From positions 1-64,000 of the forward strand of contig NZ_SNVV01000013.1 in NCBI RefSeq assembly GCF_004361735.1: DNA of 64,000 nucleotides, given 5' to 3'. The translations under genes were made by a program, and so were the position numbers. Shown here piece after piece: positions 51,772 to 61,518 of the stretch (positions are counted from its first letter, which is position 1; every line of letters starts with the position of its first letter). This DNA comes from Azoarcus indigens (GTDB taxonomy: Bacteria; Pseudomonadota; Gammaproteobacteria; Burkholderiales; Rhodocyclaceae). The notes below the pieces were generated by a model that saw only the letters and a list, made by a program, of their open reading frames with translations, was not told where the DNA came from and made no database searches.

Positions 51772-53637
51772 ATGAATCTCAATCGCAAGATCACTCTGCT
51801 GTTCGTCTGCGTTGCGCTGGGCATCCTGGTCATGCTGATCGCGATCAGCCTTTACGCATTCCGCAGCTATTCCATTGCCTCCTCGACCGCGCATGTGCGC
51901 ACCGCCGCCGAGGTGGTGCGGGTGCACCTCACCGAAGCCATGATCCATGGCGTGATCGACAAGCGGGAGCAGTTCCTCGAGCGTCTGATGGAGGTGAAGG
52001 GCCTGCACAGCGCGCGGGTGGTGCGCTCGCCGGAGGTGACGCGGCAGTTCGGTGCCGGCCTGCTGCGCGAACTGCCGGCGGACGAGATTGAGCGCCTGGT
52101 GCTGGCGGACGGCAAGGCGCGCTACATCCTCACCGACGAACTGGGCACGCCGATGTTCCGCGGCACCATTCCTTTCGCCGCCTCTGCCCGCGGTACGCCC
52201 AACTGCCTGCAGTGCCACCAGGTGCCGGAGGGCTCGGTGCTGGGCGCGGTGACCATGGAGTTGTCGCTGGAAGAGCTGAAGCGCCAGGCGCTGTACACCA
52301 TCGCCGGGCTGATCCTCACCGTCGGCCTGTTCTCCTTCTTCGCCATCCTGATTGCCCGCCGCCTCATCCTGCCGGTAGGCCGCACCGCGCAGGCCGTGGA
52401 GCAGGCGGTGGAGCGGGCGCTCAAGGGCGACTTCAAAGGCGAGGTGGCTTGTCGCACCGACGACGAGATCGGCCACATCGCGGTGCAGACCAACCGCCTG
52501 CTGGGCTTCCTGGACGATGGGCTGAGCCGCATCAGCGGCCGGGTGTCGCAGCTCACCGGCCGGACCCCGCAGGCGGACGAGAACCAGCTGGAAACCACCA
52601 TAGACATGGTGAACGGCCTGGCCGATGCCTCCACCTTCAAGCAGGCCATCGAGGAAGACGAAACCAAGGCGGAGATCTTCGACCGCTTCGGCCAGGTGCT
52701 GGCGGAGCGATTCGACATCCGCAGCTACACCCTCTACGACGTCACCGGCCCCAAGCAACTCGACCCGGTGATGGTGGATGGCGAGGCCGGCGCGCCCTGC
52801 CGCTGGTGCGATCCGCAGATCCTGGTGCGCAGCGACATGTGCCGCGTCAAACGTTCCGGCCATGCGGTGGACGGGCTGGCGCGGCCGGGCATCTGCTATG
52901 CCTTCCGCTCGACCACCGAGGGCAACGAGCCGTTGCGCCACTACTGCGTGCCCATCATGCAGTCTGGCTCGGTGGGCAGCGTGGTGCAGCTGGTGGCGCC
53001 GGCCAGCCAGTCGGCCAGGCTGGAGAGCTGCATCCCCTACATCAACGTCTATCTGCGCGAGATGGCGCCGGTGCTGGAGGCCAAGCGCCTCACCGAAACC
53101 CTGCGCGATTCCTCGCTGCGCGATGCCCTCACCGGCCTCAACAACCGCCGCTTCCTGGAGGAGTACGTCGATACGCTGATGGCCAACGCCCACCGCCGCA
53201 ACATCCCGCTGGCGGTGCTGCTGCTGGACCTGGACTACTTCAAGGTAGTGAACGACACCCTGGGTCATGACGCCGGCGACGTGGTGCTGAAGGCGCTGTC
53301 GGGCGTGCTGCGGCAGTCGGTGCGGGCCTCGGACATGGTGATCCGCTTCGGTGGCGAGGAATTCCTGGTGGTGCTGCAGGATGCCCCTCCGGAGGCGGCG
53401 CTGGGCGTGGCGGAGAACATCCGCAGCGCGGTGGAGAGGCTGCGCACTCCGGTGGGCGGCACCATGCTGCAGAAGACCATCTCCATCGGTGTTGCCATGT
53501 ACCCGGAAGACAGCGAAACCTTCTGGCAGGCGGTGAAGTTCGCCGACGTGGCGCTCTACCGGGCGAAGGAGAGCGGTCGCAACCGGGTGGTGCGCTTCAC
53601 CGCCGACATGTGGGAAGGGCACGCCGAGGCCTATTGA
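51772..53637 (+). CDS. Membrane diguanylate cyclase with periplasmic haem-c motif and cysteine cluster
   Basis: 621 residues. TM1 (LLFVCVALGILVMLIAISLY), periplasmic domain with a CxxCH site (C145, C148, H149 in PNCLQCHQVPEG), TM2 about 173-195 (IAGLILTVGLFSFFAILIAR), HAMP (RLILPVGRTAQAVEQAVE), a GAF-like domain with five cysteines (C343, C346, C357, C375, C392), then GGDEF with GGEEF at 527-531 and inhibition site RASD before it. All residues needed for cyclase activity are present. The periplasmic haem-c would make it a redox or gas sensor; the cytoplasmic cysteines could bind metal or sense redox. Confidence 0.85.
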   Translation: MNLNRKITLLFVCVALGILVMLIAISLYAFRSYSIASSTAHVRTAAEVVRVHLTEAMIHGVIDKREQFLERLMEVKGLHSARVVRSPEVTRQFGAGLLRELPADEIERLVLADGKARYILTDELGTPMFRGTIPFAASARGTPNCLQCHQVPEGSVLGAVTMELSLEELKRQALYTIAGLILTVGLFSFFAILIARRLILPVGRTAQAVEQAVERALKGDFKGEVACRTDDEIGHIAVQTNRLLGFLDDGLSRISGRVSQLTGRTPQADENQLETTIDMVNGLADASTFKQAIEEDETKAEIFDRFGQVLAERFDIRSYTLYDVTGPKQLDPVMVDGEAGAPCRWCDPQILVRSDMCRVKRSGHAVDGLARPGICYAFRSTTEGNEPLRHYCVPIMQSGSVGSVVQLVAPASQSARLESCIPYINVYLREMAPVLEAKRLTETLRDSSLRDALTGLNNRRFLEEYVDTLMANAHRRNIPLAVLLLDLDYFKVVNDTLGHDAGDVVLKALSGVLRQSVRASDMVIRFGGEEFLVVLQDAPPEAALGVAENIRSAVERLRTPVGGTMLQKTISIGVAMYPEDSETFWQAVKFADVALYRAKESGRNRVVRFTADMWEGHAEAY

Positions 53638-53755
53638 AGGCAAGGTGGCCGGGGCGGGGCATATCGCTGGCCACCGTGGCCGCCTGCCGGGGCGCGGGCA
53701 AGCCGATGTTCAGCCCGCGGGCGTGCGCGTCAAGCGGTGCCTGCGGCGGTTCGGC

Positions 53756-54172
53756 TCACACCCGGCCGAAGCCCAGGTACTGGCGTTCGAAACGCTGCTT
53801 GCCTTCGGCCAGGAAACCGTCGAAATCCCACTCGCCAGCGACTAGCAGATGGGCGAATTCGGGGCGGAAAACGTAGGTGTCTGCGTCCTCGATACGGCCA
53901 TCGGCCAGTTCCACCTTCACCTGGAGCCGCAGGTATTGCTCGCCTTCGAAGGCATCCAGGCGAGCGAGGGCGGTGGACGGAACGTTGCGGTAGAGCACGC
54001 CGGCCACGTGCGCGCCTGCGGCGGGAACCATGCCGGGATAGGCTTCGCCCCGCACGGGATGGCGTCGGTGCCCATGCAGGATGGCGGCTTCGTATTCCAG
54101 TACCAAGCCGGCCACGCCGAACATGATGTCGGAGCACATCAGGGAGCCATAGGTGAAGCAGTGCCGGCTCAC
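53756..54172 (-). CDS. AIG2-like gamma-glutamylcyclotransferase-family protein
   Basis: 138 residues. CFTYGSLMCSDIMF is the family opening (YGSLM glycine-rich loop), followed by HGHRRHPVRGEAYPGMVP, GVLYRNVPSTALARLDAFEGEQY with the acidic catalytic residue (E in DAFEGEQY), and TYVFRPEF. Members cyclise gamma-glutamyl amines or amides. Overlaps the upstream gene by four bases (ATGA), so is co-translated with it. Confidence 0.85.
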   Translation of the reverse strand: MSRHCFTYGSLMCSDIMFGVAGLVLEYEAAILHGHRRHPVRGEAYPGMVPAAGAHVAGVLYRNVPSTALARLDAFEGEQYLRLQVKVELADGRIEDADTYVFRPEFAHLLVAGEWDFDGFLAEGKQRFERQYLGFGRV

Positions 54173-54858
54173 GGCTTGCCTTCTCCGGCTTGCCAGGCGG
54201 CTTGCAGCAGCGCGCGGTGGCGTGCCAGCTCCATTACCGCGACCTCAATCACCGGCCCACTCAAGGTCTGACCCGCGCAGCTGGCTGGCAGGCGGGCGCT
54301 GGCTCCGCCGTGGACGACGATGACTTCCAGCGCTTCCTGCTTGGGGTGCAGGCGCTGCTGGCGGTCGCGTTCGCCCACCAGCACGCTGCCGTTGGTGAGA
54401 TTGAGCCGAGCCGCCAACTCGGCATCCGTCCCGGAGGTGAGCCTGGCGCTGACCACGCAGGGCACCATGCGGTATTCGTTAACCAGGGCCAGGGCTTGCC
54501 GGCGCAGGAAGGCGCGCTGCTCTTCCTCGCCGTTGGGCAGGCGGCCGGCGGCGCGGCGGGCGAGCTGCGGCAACTCCTCGTCGGTGAGATGGGGCGCGGC
54601 CTCCGCGAGCAGGGCCGGGGCGAGCGTCGGCGTGCCGAGGTCGGTGGCCTCCAGGTGGTGGTGGTGAGCGAGGATGCGGCCGCCTACCTGGGCCAGCTGC
54701 TTGCCGGTAACGGTGGGCATGCCCTGGAACACCATGCTGCCCAGCAACTGGTGCAACTGCTTGCACAAAGCCTCATGACCGCCCTGGGTCAGTGACTCGG
54801 GTAGCGCGAGGTCGAATTCGAAGGTGACGCTGAGTTTGACGTTGGGCTTGCCGGACAT
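54169..54858 (-). CDS. Conserved hypothetical protein
   Basis: 229 residues from MSGKPNVKLS (GGAAAG upstream), chosen over a longer form 33 bases up. Mixed alpha/beta; VTFEFDLALPESLTQGG near the start, then AHHHHLEATDLGTPTL (four histidines in a row) and VIEVAVMELARHRALLQAAW at the end. I recognise no family or catalytic motif; the polyhistidine stretch could bind metal. Probably cytoplasmic. Coupled to the AIG2-like gene. Confidence 0.6.
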   Translation of the reverse strand: MSGKPNVKLSVTFEFDLALPESLTQGGHEALCKQLHQLLGSMVFQGMPTVTGKQLAQVGGRILAHHHHLEATDLGTPTLAPALLAEAAPHLTDEELPQLARRAAGRLPNGEEEQRAFLRRQALALVNEYRMVPCVVSARLTSGTDAELAARLNLTNGSVLVGERDRQQRLHPKQEALEVIVVHGGASARLPASCAGQTLSGPVIEVAVMELARHRALLQAAWQAGEGKP

Positions 54859-54949
54859 GATCGCTTTCCGTGCTCCGGTAGGGGTATGCACGGCGGGATT
54901 ATGCGGCAGGCGGGTGGCGTCGGAGAGCGTGCGTATTACGCGGCAGACG

Positions 54950-54979
54950 AAAAAAAACCGCCCGGCGGCTGCCGGGCGG
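54950..54979 (-). terminator. Intrinsic terminator behind fba
   Basis: On the minus strand CCGCCCGGC-AGCC-GCCGGGCGG is followed by eight T residues. Lies 22 bases after the fba stop. Confidence 0.9.
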
Positions 54980-55000
54980 CCGGGTGTCGCTCGTGGCCGT

Positions 55001-56065
55001 TCAGCGCACGACCTGTGTCAGCTCGCCAGCCTTGTAGCGGGCGGCAATCTTCTCCAGCGGCACCGGCTTGATCTTCGACGCTTGGCCGGCGCTGCCGAAT
55101 GCCTCGAAGCGGGCCTTGCATACCAGCTTGGCGGCTTCGCGGGCGGGCTTCAGGAACTCGCGCGGGTCGAACTTGGAGGGGTTCTCGACGAAGAACTTGC
55201 GGATGGCGCCGGTCATCGCCAGGCGAATGTCGGTGTCGATGTTGATCTTGCGCACGCCGTACTTGATGCCCTGGACGATTTCCTCGACCGGCACGCCGTA
55301 GGTCTCCTTCATGTCGCCGCCGTACTGGCGGATGATCTCCAGCAGTTCCTGCGGCACCGAGCTGGAGCCGTGCATCACCAGGTGGGTGTTCGGCAGGCGG
55401 GCGTGGATGGCCTTGATGCGGTCGATGGCGAGGATGTCGCCAGTGGGCTTGCGGGTGAACTTGTAGGCGCCGTGGCTGGTGCCGATGGCGATGGCGAGCG
55501 CGTCGCAGTCGGTCTTCTTGACGAAGTCGGCGGCCTGGTCCGGGTCGGTAAGGAGGGCGCTGTGGTCCAGTTTGCCTTCGGCACCGATGCCGTCTTCCTC
55601 GCCGGCCATGCCGGTTTCCAGGGAGCCGAGGCAGCCGAGCTCGGCTTCCACGGTGACGCCGATGGCGTGGCTCATCTCGACGACCTTGCGCGAGACTTCG
55701 ACGTTGTACTCATAGGAGGAGGGCGTCTTGCCGTCTTCCATCAGCGAGCCGTCCATCATCACGCTGGAGAAGCCGGAGCGGATGGCGGCCAGGCACACTG
55801 CCGGGCTCTGGCCATGGTCCTGGTGCATGACGACCGGAATCTGCGGATAGGCTTCGACGGCGGCGTCGATCAGGTGGCGCAGGAAAGCCTCGCCGGCGTA
55901 TTTACGCGCACCGGCGGAGGCCTGCATGATCACCGGGCTGTCGCATTCGGCCGCCGCCTCCATGATGGCCTGGACCTGCTCGAGATTGTTCACATTGAAC
56001 GCGGGCAGGCCGTAGCCGTTCTCGGCGGCGTGGTCCAGCAGCTGGCGCATGGAAACGAGGGGCAT
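55001..56065 (-). CDS. fba: Fructose-bisphosphate aldolase, class II
   Basis: 354 residues, the usual length. [18 protein letters not shown] start, zinc site [28 protein letters not shown] and the glycine-rich phosphate loop region, then the [14 protein letters not shown] motif. It interconverts fructose 1,6-bisphosphate with the triose phosphates, and in autotrophs also serves the Calvin cycle. Last gene of a minus-strand central carbon cluster; the gap from pyk (about 165 bases) may carry its own promoter, with GATAAAAT as a possible -10 near 56142. Confidence 0.95.
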   Translation of the reverse strand: MPLVSMRQLLDHAAENGYGLPAFNVNNLEQVQAIMEAAAECDSPVIMQASAGARKYAGEAFLRHLIDAAVEAYPQIPVVMHQDHGQSPAVCLAAIRSGFSSVMMDGSLMEDGKTPSSYEYNVEVSRKVVEMSHAIGVTVEAELGCLGSLETGMAGEEDGIGAEGKLDHSALLTDPDQAADFVKKTDCDALAIAIGTSHGAYKFTRKPTGDILAIDRIKAIHARLPNTHLVMHGSSSVPQELLEIIRQYGGDMKETYGVPVEEIVQGIKYGVRKINIDTDIRLAMTGAIRKFFVENPSKFDPREFLKPAREAAKLVCKARFEAFGSAGQASKIKPVPLEKIAARYKAGELTQVVR

Positions 56066-56232
56066 TGGAATTCTCCGAGGGTGCCGGCGGGGGCCGGACT
56101 GGGCTGTTGGATTGAATGCGTGGGCGTAGTTAGATGCGCATTTTATCGCGCCCGGCCCAGCCGCCGTAAGCGGCATATACGCTTTGAGACAAAGCGGCCG
56201 GGGCGGTGCGCAGCGCCGGCCGGAGGCAGCGG

Positions 56233-57675
56233 TCACTCGTGGCCGGGTGCCTTGTGCTCGCCGACGCGCACGATCTTGAGGGTGTTGGTGCCACCGGACG
56301 CGCCTATGGGTTCGCCTATGGTGAGCACGATGAGATCGCCGTAATCCACCACGCCTTGGTCGAGCAGCACCTGCTCGGCTTCCCACAGCAACAGGTCGCG
56401 GTCGTAGTGGGTCTGGCTCATCAGCAGCGGATAGACCTCGCGGTACAGCGTCATCTGGTTGCGGGCGCGGATCTCAGGGGTGAGGGCATAGATGGGCACG
56501 CCGCTGTTGAGCCGGCTCATCCATAGCGCGGTGGAGCCGGTCTGGGTCAGCGAGGCGATGGCCTTCACCTTGAGGTGCCAGGCGGTCCAGATGGCGGCCA
56601 TGGCGATGGACTGGTCGATGCGGGTGAACACCCGGTTGAGCACCTCCCGGTCCAGGCTGACTTCGGCGGAACGCTCCGCCTCCAGGCAGACGCGGCTCAT
56701 CGCTTCCACCACCTCCACCGGGTACTTGCCGGCGGCGGTCTCGGCCGACAGCATCACCGCGTCGGTGCCGTCCAGCACCGCGTTGGCCACGTCCGAGACT
56801 TCAGCGCGCGTGGGGACCGGGCTGGTGATCATGGATTCCATCATCTGGGTCGCGGTGATGGTGAGCTTGTTGCGGTCGCGGGCGGCACGGATCATCTTCT
56901 TCTGCAGCGCCGGCACCGCGGCGTCGCCCACCTCCACCGCCAGGTCGCCGCGGGCCACCATGATGCCGTCGGAGGCGTCCAGGATCTCTTCCAGGTTGGC
57001 CACCGCTTCGGTGCGCTCTATTTTGGCGATCAGCAGCGCATCGCCGCCGGCGGCGCGCATCAGCTGGCGCGCCATGTACATGTCGGCGGCGCTCTTGGGG
57101 AAGGAGATGGCGAGGAAATCGACGCCGATCTGCGCTGCCGTCTTGATGTCGTCCATGTCCTTGGCGGTCAGCGCCGGCGCGGTCAGGCCGCCGCCCTGGC
57201 GGTTGATGCCCTTGTTGTTGGAGAGTTCGCCGCCCACCCGCACCACGGTGTGGATCTCGCTGCCGCGTACCTGGCTGACGATGAGCTTGAGCCTTCCGTC
57301 GTCCAGCAGCAGCACGTCGCCCGGCTTCACATCGCGCGGCAGGTCCTTGTAGTCCAGGCCGACGCGCTGCTCGTTGCCTGTCACGCACTGGGCGTCGAGG
57401 ATGAACTCAGCATCCCGGCTCAGCGTCACCTTGCCATTCTCGAAGCGGCCAACGCGGATCTTGGGGCCCTGCAGGTCGGCGAGAATGCCCACAGGGCGGC
57501 CCGCCAGGGCGGCGGCTTCGCGGATCAGATTGGCGCGGGCGATGTGGTCTTCCGCCTTGCCGTGGGAGAAGTTCATGCGCACGACGTCAATGCCGGCGTG
57601 GACCATGCGCTCCAGCACCTGAGGGTCGGAAGAGGCCGGCCCAAGGGTGGCGACGATCTTGGTGTGGCGGGACAT
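56233..57675 (-). CDS. pyk: Pyruvate kinase
   Basis: 480 residues. [20 protein letters not shown] start, [10 protein letters not shown], the catalytic K in [19 protein letters not shown], and [11 protein letters not shown] with [33 protein letters not shown] (split by the page) are all standard. Uses phosphoenolpyruvate and ADP; the C-terminal domain with allosteric site is complete. GGAG five bases before the ATG. Between pgk/tpm and fba in the glycolytic gene run. Confidence 0.96.
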   Translation of the reverse strand: MSRHTKIVATLGPASSDPQVLERMVHAGIDVVRMNFSHGKAEDHIARANLIREAAALAGRPVGILADLQGPKIRVGRFENGKVTLSRDAEFILDAQCVTGNEQRVGLDYKDLPRDVKPGDVLLLDDGRLKLIVSQVRGSEIHTVVRVGGELSNNKGINRQGGGLTAPALTAKDMDDIKTAAQIGVDFLAISFPKSAADMYMARQLMRAAGGDALLIAKIERTEAVANLEEILDASDGIMVARGDLAVEVGDAAVPALQKKMIRAARDRNKLTITATQMMESMITSPVPTRAEVSDVANAVLDGTDAVMLSAETAAGKYPVEVVEAMSRVCLEAERSAEVSLDREVLNRVFTRIDQSIAMAAIWTAWHLKVKAIASLTQTGSTALWMSRLNSGVPIYALTPEIRARNQMTLYREVYPLLMSQTHYDRDLLLWEAEQVLLDQGVVDYGDLIVLTIGEPIGASGGTNTLKIVRVGEHKAPGHE

Positions 57676-57849
57676 GCTGTCTCCTGTGTTTTTCCTGTGC
57701 CGCGCGGCCTCCCGGGCCGGGGCGCCGCCGGAAATGCCCGGCTGGCGGGGATTCTAGCGCTACCGCCGGCAGGCGTCCCGGCGATCTCCGCGGCGAGGCG
57801 AAAAACCGACGATGTCCTATGCTGATGATGTGGAAGGAGGATCCATGAA

Positions 57850-58257
57850 ATGGACGCTGCAATGTTCTTTGCCCTGCTGGCAGCGGGAATGCTGGTAGCC
57901 GTGGTGCTGATGCTGATGCGCCGCGAACAGGAGGAGGGGATGCCGGTGCGTCACAACCCCTACAAGGCTTCCTATCATGCTGTATGCATCCAGTCCGGCA
58001 GCCAGGCCTGCGAGGCCGCCCGCCATGTGCGCGGCCGCCGCTTCCTCGCCGCCGAGGCGCCGCGCCTGCCGATGCCGAACTGCTCGCGGGGGGACTGCAA
58101 CTGCGTCTACGTCCATTTCGACGACAGGCGGGTGCGCAACCGGCGCGATGTGTATGCGAACAAGAGCTACATGATCGGCGAGCAGGGCCATGAGGAGCGG
58201 CGCCAGGCGAGCGGCCGGCGCAAGACCGACCTGGCGCGTTTCCACCCGATCAATTGA
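57850..58257 (+). CDS. Single-TM conserved hypothetical protein with CxC motif
   Basis: 135 residues; nine bases after GGAGG. A nearby out-of-frame ATG (57845) opens only a short reading frame. TM helix MFFALLAAGMLVAVVLMLM, then a cytoplasmic domain with YHAVCIQSGSQACEAARHVRG, a cysteine-rich PNCSRGDCNCVYVHFDDRR and a basic tail. Pattern CxGxCNC suggests a metal site. The C-terminus is convergent and overlaps the tpm end by eight bases. I know similar hypothetical proteins from betaproteobacteria but no function. Confidence 0.65.
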   Translation: MDAAMFFALLAAGMLVAVVLMLMRREQEEGMPVRHNPYKASYHAVCIQSGSQACEAARHVRGRRFLAAEAPRLPMPNCSRGDCNCVYVHFDDRRVRNRRDVYANKSYMIGEQGHEERRQASGRRKTDLARFHPIN

Positions 58258-58984
58258 TGGCGGGTCCGCCGCCGGGAAAGGGCGCGGCTTGCGGGCCGCC
58301 CATTCTGCCCCTGAGTAGATAGACCTTCTCGTCGAGCGGGATCAGGGTGCCGGTCTGGCCGGGAATGGCTTCACCCACCACGTGTTCCACATGGCTCAGC
58401 GCGATGTCGAAGCCGGCCGCATACAGCCGGCTCACTTCCTCGGCGACCTGCGGCGACGCGCCCGTTTCGTCCCCCTCGGGGTCTTCGGTGGTCAGCAACA
58501 TCATTCTGATGGCAGGCGGCAGCAGATGGTGGAGATGGGCGGCGTATTGCAGCCGCAGCTCTTCGGGCAGCGCAGTGAGGGAGGCGCGGTCGTAGACGCC
58601 GGCGACGTTCGCCAGGTCCGCCTGAGCGAGGTCGAAGAAGTCGCCGCAGAGTATTTCCAGCCTTTCACTGTGCCAGCGGGTGAAGGCGCCATGCTTCTTG
58701 CGCGTGGGGCGGATGCGGTTCTCGCGGAAGAAGGCGCGGACGGCGACCGGGCTGAGCTCGACGCCGAGCACGCGGTGGCCCTGCTCCAGCAGCCACACGA
58801 TGTCCAGGCTCTTGCCGCACAGCGGCACGAAGATCTGGGCTTTCTCGTCCAGCTTCAGTTCATGCCAGAAACGGCGCAGGTGAGGATTGACCTCGTCCTG
58901 ATGAAAGGGGGTTGCACCTTCGCGCCAGCAGCGCGCCCACAGCTCCTTGTCCATCGCATTGGTGGCCGTAGCCGTGGTGGTCAT
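58250..58984 (-). CDS. tpm: Thiopurine S-methyltransferase-family protein
   Basis: 244 residues. MDKELWARCWREGATPFHQ and FVPLCGKSLDIVWLLEQGH (SAM site) are characteristic, followed by GVELSPVAVRAFF and GDFFDL. Bacterial Tpm enzymes methylate thiol, selenium or tellurium compounds. A start at the internal MDKELWARC (58954) would fit most homologues; neither start has a strong ribosome site. Positioned between pgk and pyk but convergent only with the small CxC gene. Confidence 0.88.
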   Translation of the reverse strand: MTTTATATNAMDKELWARCWREGATPFHQDEVNPHLRRFWHELKLDEKAQIFVPLCGKSLDIVWLLEQGHRVLGVELSPVAVRAFFRENRIRPTRKKHGAFTRWHSERLEILCGDFFDLAQADLANVAGVYDRASLTALPEELRLQYAAHLHHLLPPAIRMMLLTTEDPEGDETGASPQVAEEVSRLYAAGFDIALSHVEHVVGEAIPGQTGTLIPLDEKVYLLRGRMGGPQAAPFPGGGPAIN

Positions 58985-59040
58985 GGCTCAGCATACACCT
59001 GTGGGCCGCCCGGGCCTGCTTTTACTGGCGATGCAAGCAA

Positions 59041-59062
59041 AGGGCCGCCCGCGGGCGGCCCT
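59041..59062 (-). terminator. Palindromic hairpin behind pgk
   Basis: AGGGCCGCCC-GC-GGGCGGCCCT is a perfect inverted repeat 24 bases past the pgk stop; on the minus strand TTTGCTTGC follows, a weak T-tract. Likely ends the tkt-gap-epd-pgk message or reduces read-through into tpm. Confidence 0.6.
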
Positions 59063-59085
59063 CCTTCATGTTGCGGCCAGGGGCT

Positions 59086-60270
59086 TCAGCCGGGGAAGCG
59101 GGCTTCCAGCGCGGCGATGGCGGGCAGCTTCTTGCCTTCCAGGAATTCGAGGAAGGCGCCCCCGCCGGTGGAGATGTAGCCCACGTCGTCGGCAATGTGG
59201 AACTTGGCGATGGCCGCCAGGGTGTCGCCGCCGCCGGCGATGGAGAAGGCCTCCGAGTGGGCGATGGCCGAGGCCATCATCTTGGTCCCGCCGGCGAATT
59301 GCGAGTGTTCGAATACGCCGACCGGGCCGTTCCAGACGATGGTGCCGGCGTGGGCGATGATCTCCGCCAGCTTGGCCGCGCTCTTCGGGCCGAAATCCAG
59401 GATGCGGTCGTGCGGGCCGACTTCGTCCACCGGGATGCGGTTGGCGCGGGCCAAGGCGGAGACTTCGTCCGCCACCACTACATCCACCGGCAGCGGCACT
59501 TCCGCGCCGCGGGCCTTCATGATGTCCATCACCTGGTGGGCCTCGCGCACCATCTCCGGCTCGGCCAGGGATTCGCCGATGCGCTTGCCGGCGGCGAGCA
59601 GGAAGGTGTTGGCGATGCCGCCGCCGACGATGAGTTGGTCCACCTTCTGCGCCAGGGTCTTGAGGATGGTGAGCTTGGTGGACACCTTGGCGCCGCCGAC
59701 GATGGCCACCAGCGGGCGAGCGGGCTCGTGCAGGGCCTTGGACAGGGCGTCGATCTCGGCGCCCATCAGGATGCCGGCGCAGGCCACCGGCGCGAAGCGG
59801 GCGATGCCGTGGGTGGTGGCTTCGGCGCGGTGGGCGGTGCCGAAGGCGTCATTCACGTAAACATCGCACAGCGCGGCCATCTTGGTCGCCAGCGTTTCGT
59901 CGTCCTTCTTCTCGCCCTTGTTGCAGCGGCAGTTCTCCAGCAGCACGATCTGGCCGGGTTCGACGGTGAAGCCGCCATCCACCCAGTCGGTGATCAGCTT
60001 CACTGGCTTGTGCAGCAGTTGCCCCAGGCGCACCGCGACCGGCGCCAGGGTGTCGTCCGGCCCCACCGTGCCCTCGGTCGGGCGGCCGAGGTGAGAGGTC
60101 ACCATCACCGCCGCGCCATTGTCCAGGCAGTACTGGATGGACGGGATGGAGGCGCGGATGCGGGTGTCCTCGGTGATGTTGCCGGCCTCGTCCTGCGGGA
60201 CGTTGAGGTCGGCACGGATGAAGACCTTCTTGCCGCGTACGTCGATGTCGGTGAGCTTGAGTACTTTCAT
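59086..60270 (-). CDS. pgk: Phosphoglycerate kinase
   Basis: 394 residues. [26 protein letters not shown] start, the N-domain [12 protein letters not shown] and the C-domain [19 protein letters not shown] and [12 protein letters not shown] with the terminal [14 protein letters not shown] are all in place. The GGAG seven bases upstream marks MKVLKLTD. Produces ATP from 1,3-bisphosphoglycerate; 32 bases downstream of epd. Confidence 0.96.
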   Translation of the reverse strand: MKVLKLTDIDVRGKKVFIRADLNVPQDEAGNITEDTRIRASIPSIQYCLDNGAAVMVTSHLGRPTEGTVGPDDTLAPVAVRLGQLLHKPVKLITDWVDGGFTVEPGQIVLLENCRCNKGEKKDDETLATKMAALCDVYVNDAFGTAHRAEATTHGIARFAPVACAGILMGAEIDALSKALHEPARPLVAIVGGAKVSTKLTILKTLAQKVDQLIVGGGIANTFLLAAGKRIGESLAEPEMVREAHQVMDIMKARGAEVPLPVDVVVADEVSALARANRIPVDEVGPHDRILDFGPKSAAKLAEIIAHAGTIVWNGPVGVFEHSQFAGGTKMMASAIAHSEAFSIAGGGDTLAAIAKFHIADDVGYISTGGGAFLEFLEGKKLPAIAALEARFPG

Positions 60271-60302
60271 TCCGGGGCTCCAGGGTGGTTTTTGTTGCGG
60301 CT

Positions 60303-61355
60303 TCAGCCGGCCGGCTGCCAGCGCGCGCGCCAGTGGCGGGCGACGTCGACCAGGCGGCTGGCGAAGCCCCATTCGTTGTCGAACCAGATGAAGAGACTGG
60401 CCATGCGCGGGCCTCCCACCCGCGTCTGGCCGCCGTCCACGATGGCGGAATAGGCCTCGTGGTTGAAGTCGATGGAGGCGTGCGGCTGCTCGGAGTAGGA
60501 GAGCAGGCCGGCGTGGCTGCTGCCGGCGGCCCCGCGCAGCAAGGCGTTGAGCGCGGCCACGTCCACCGCCTCGCGCAGCGACAGCGCGATGTCGATGGCC
60601 GATACATTGGTGGTCGGTACCCGCAGCGCCTTGGCCTGCACCCGGCCGGCCAGGCGCGGCAGCAGGCGTTCCACGCCGCGCGCCAGCCCGGTGGAGACCG
60701 GGATGATGGACTGCATGGCGGAGCGGGTGCGGCGCAGGTCGGTGTGGTGGTAGCCGTCGATCAGCGGCTGGTCGTTCATCACCGAATGCACGGTGGTGAG
60801 GATGACGTGCTCGACGCCGAAGGCGCGGTCCAGCAGTTCCAGCACCGGGACCACCGCATTGGTGGTGCAGGAGGCATTGGAGACGATGCGTTCGTTGCCG
60901 CGCAGGGCGTCGTGGTTGATGCCGAAGACCACGGTGGCGTCCACATCCTCGCCGCTGTTGGCCGGGTGGGAGAGCAACAGCCGCGGGCAGCCGGCGTCGA
61001 TGAAGCGCTGCAGTTCGGCGCGACTGGCGTAGCGGCCGGAGCATTCGACCACCAGGTCGATGCCCAGCGCCGCCCAGTCGACTTCCTCCGGCGTGGTCGC
61101 ATGGCTGACGGCGATGCGGCGGCCGTCGATCAGCAGTGCGTCCGCTGTGGCGTCCACCTGGCCGGGGAAGCGGCCGTGGGTGGAGTCGAAGCGGGTCAGG
61201 TAGACGATGCTGGCGAGGTCGGCCGGCTCGTTGATGGCGACTACTTCGAATTCATCGCGCCAGGGAGATTCGTACAGCGCGCGCAGGAAGCAGCGGCCGA
61301 TGCGGCCGTAGCCGTTGATGGCGATGCGAACCGGGTTGGAGGCGTTGCGGGGCAC
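60303..61355 (-). CDS. epd: Erythrose-4-phosphate dehydrogenase-type GAPDH homologue
   Basis: 350 residues from a GTG with a weak ribosome site (no in-frame ATG near). NAD domain [18 protein letters not shown], active-site [51 protein letters not shown] follows the Epd subfamily (E. coli TIHSAMHDQQVID and LRRTRAASQSIIP) and not the GapA YTNDQxxxD form. Epd oxidises erythrose 4-phosphate for PLP synthesis but can act as GAPDH in some bacteria. It lies next to gap, so the pair share one transcript. Confidence 0.8.
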   Translation of the reverse strand: MPRNASNPVRIAINGYGRIGRCFLRALYESPWRDEFEVVAINEPADLASIVYLTRFDSTHGRFPGQVDATADALLIDGRRIAVSHATTPEEVDWAALGIDLVVECSGRYASRAELQRFIDAGCPRLLLSHPANSGEDVDATVVFGINHDALRGNERIVSNASCTTNAVVPVLELLDRAFGVEHVILTTVHSVMNDQPLIDGYHHTDLRRTRSAMQSIIPVSTGLARGVERLLPRLAGRVQAKALRVPTTNVSAIDIALSLREAVDVAALNALLRGAAGSSHAGLLSYSEQPHASIDFNHEAYSAIVDGGQTRVGGPRMASLFIWFDNEWGFASRLVDVARHWRARWQPAG

Positions 61356-61470
61356 GGGAGGACCGGGTCAGTGGCCGGGAAAGCGCCGTATTCTAGCGTG
61401 TATGCCATCTGTCGTCCGACCGGCGGAGAGGGCGGGTGGAGCGGCCTGTGCCGCGCCGGCCGGCGACATG

Positions 61471-61499
61471 AAAAAAGCCCGCCCGGATGCCGGGCGGGC
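61471..61499 (-). terminator. Intrinsic terminator behind gap
   Basis: Minus-strand GCCCGCCCGG-CAT-CCGGGCGGGC is followed by six T. Lies 19 bases after the gap stop, which separates gap from epd-pgk to some extent. Confidence 0.9.
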
Positions 61500-61518
61500 C
61501 GTTTGCCCAGGGCTGTGG

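Noticed and set aside
51772-53637. Reading the cyclase as a chemoreceptor
   Set aside because: HAMP and GAF are followed by a full GGEEF domain and no methyl-accepting coiled coil.
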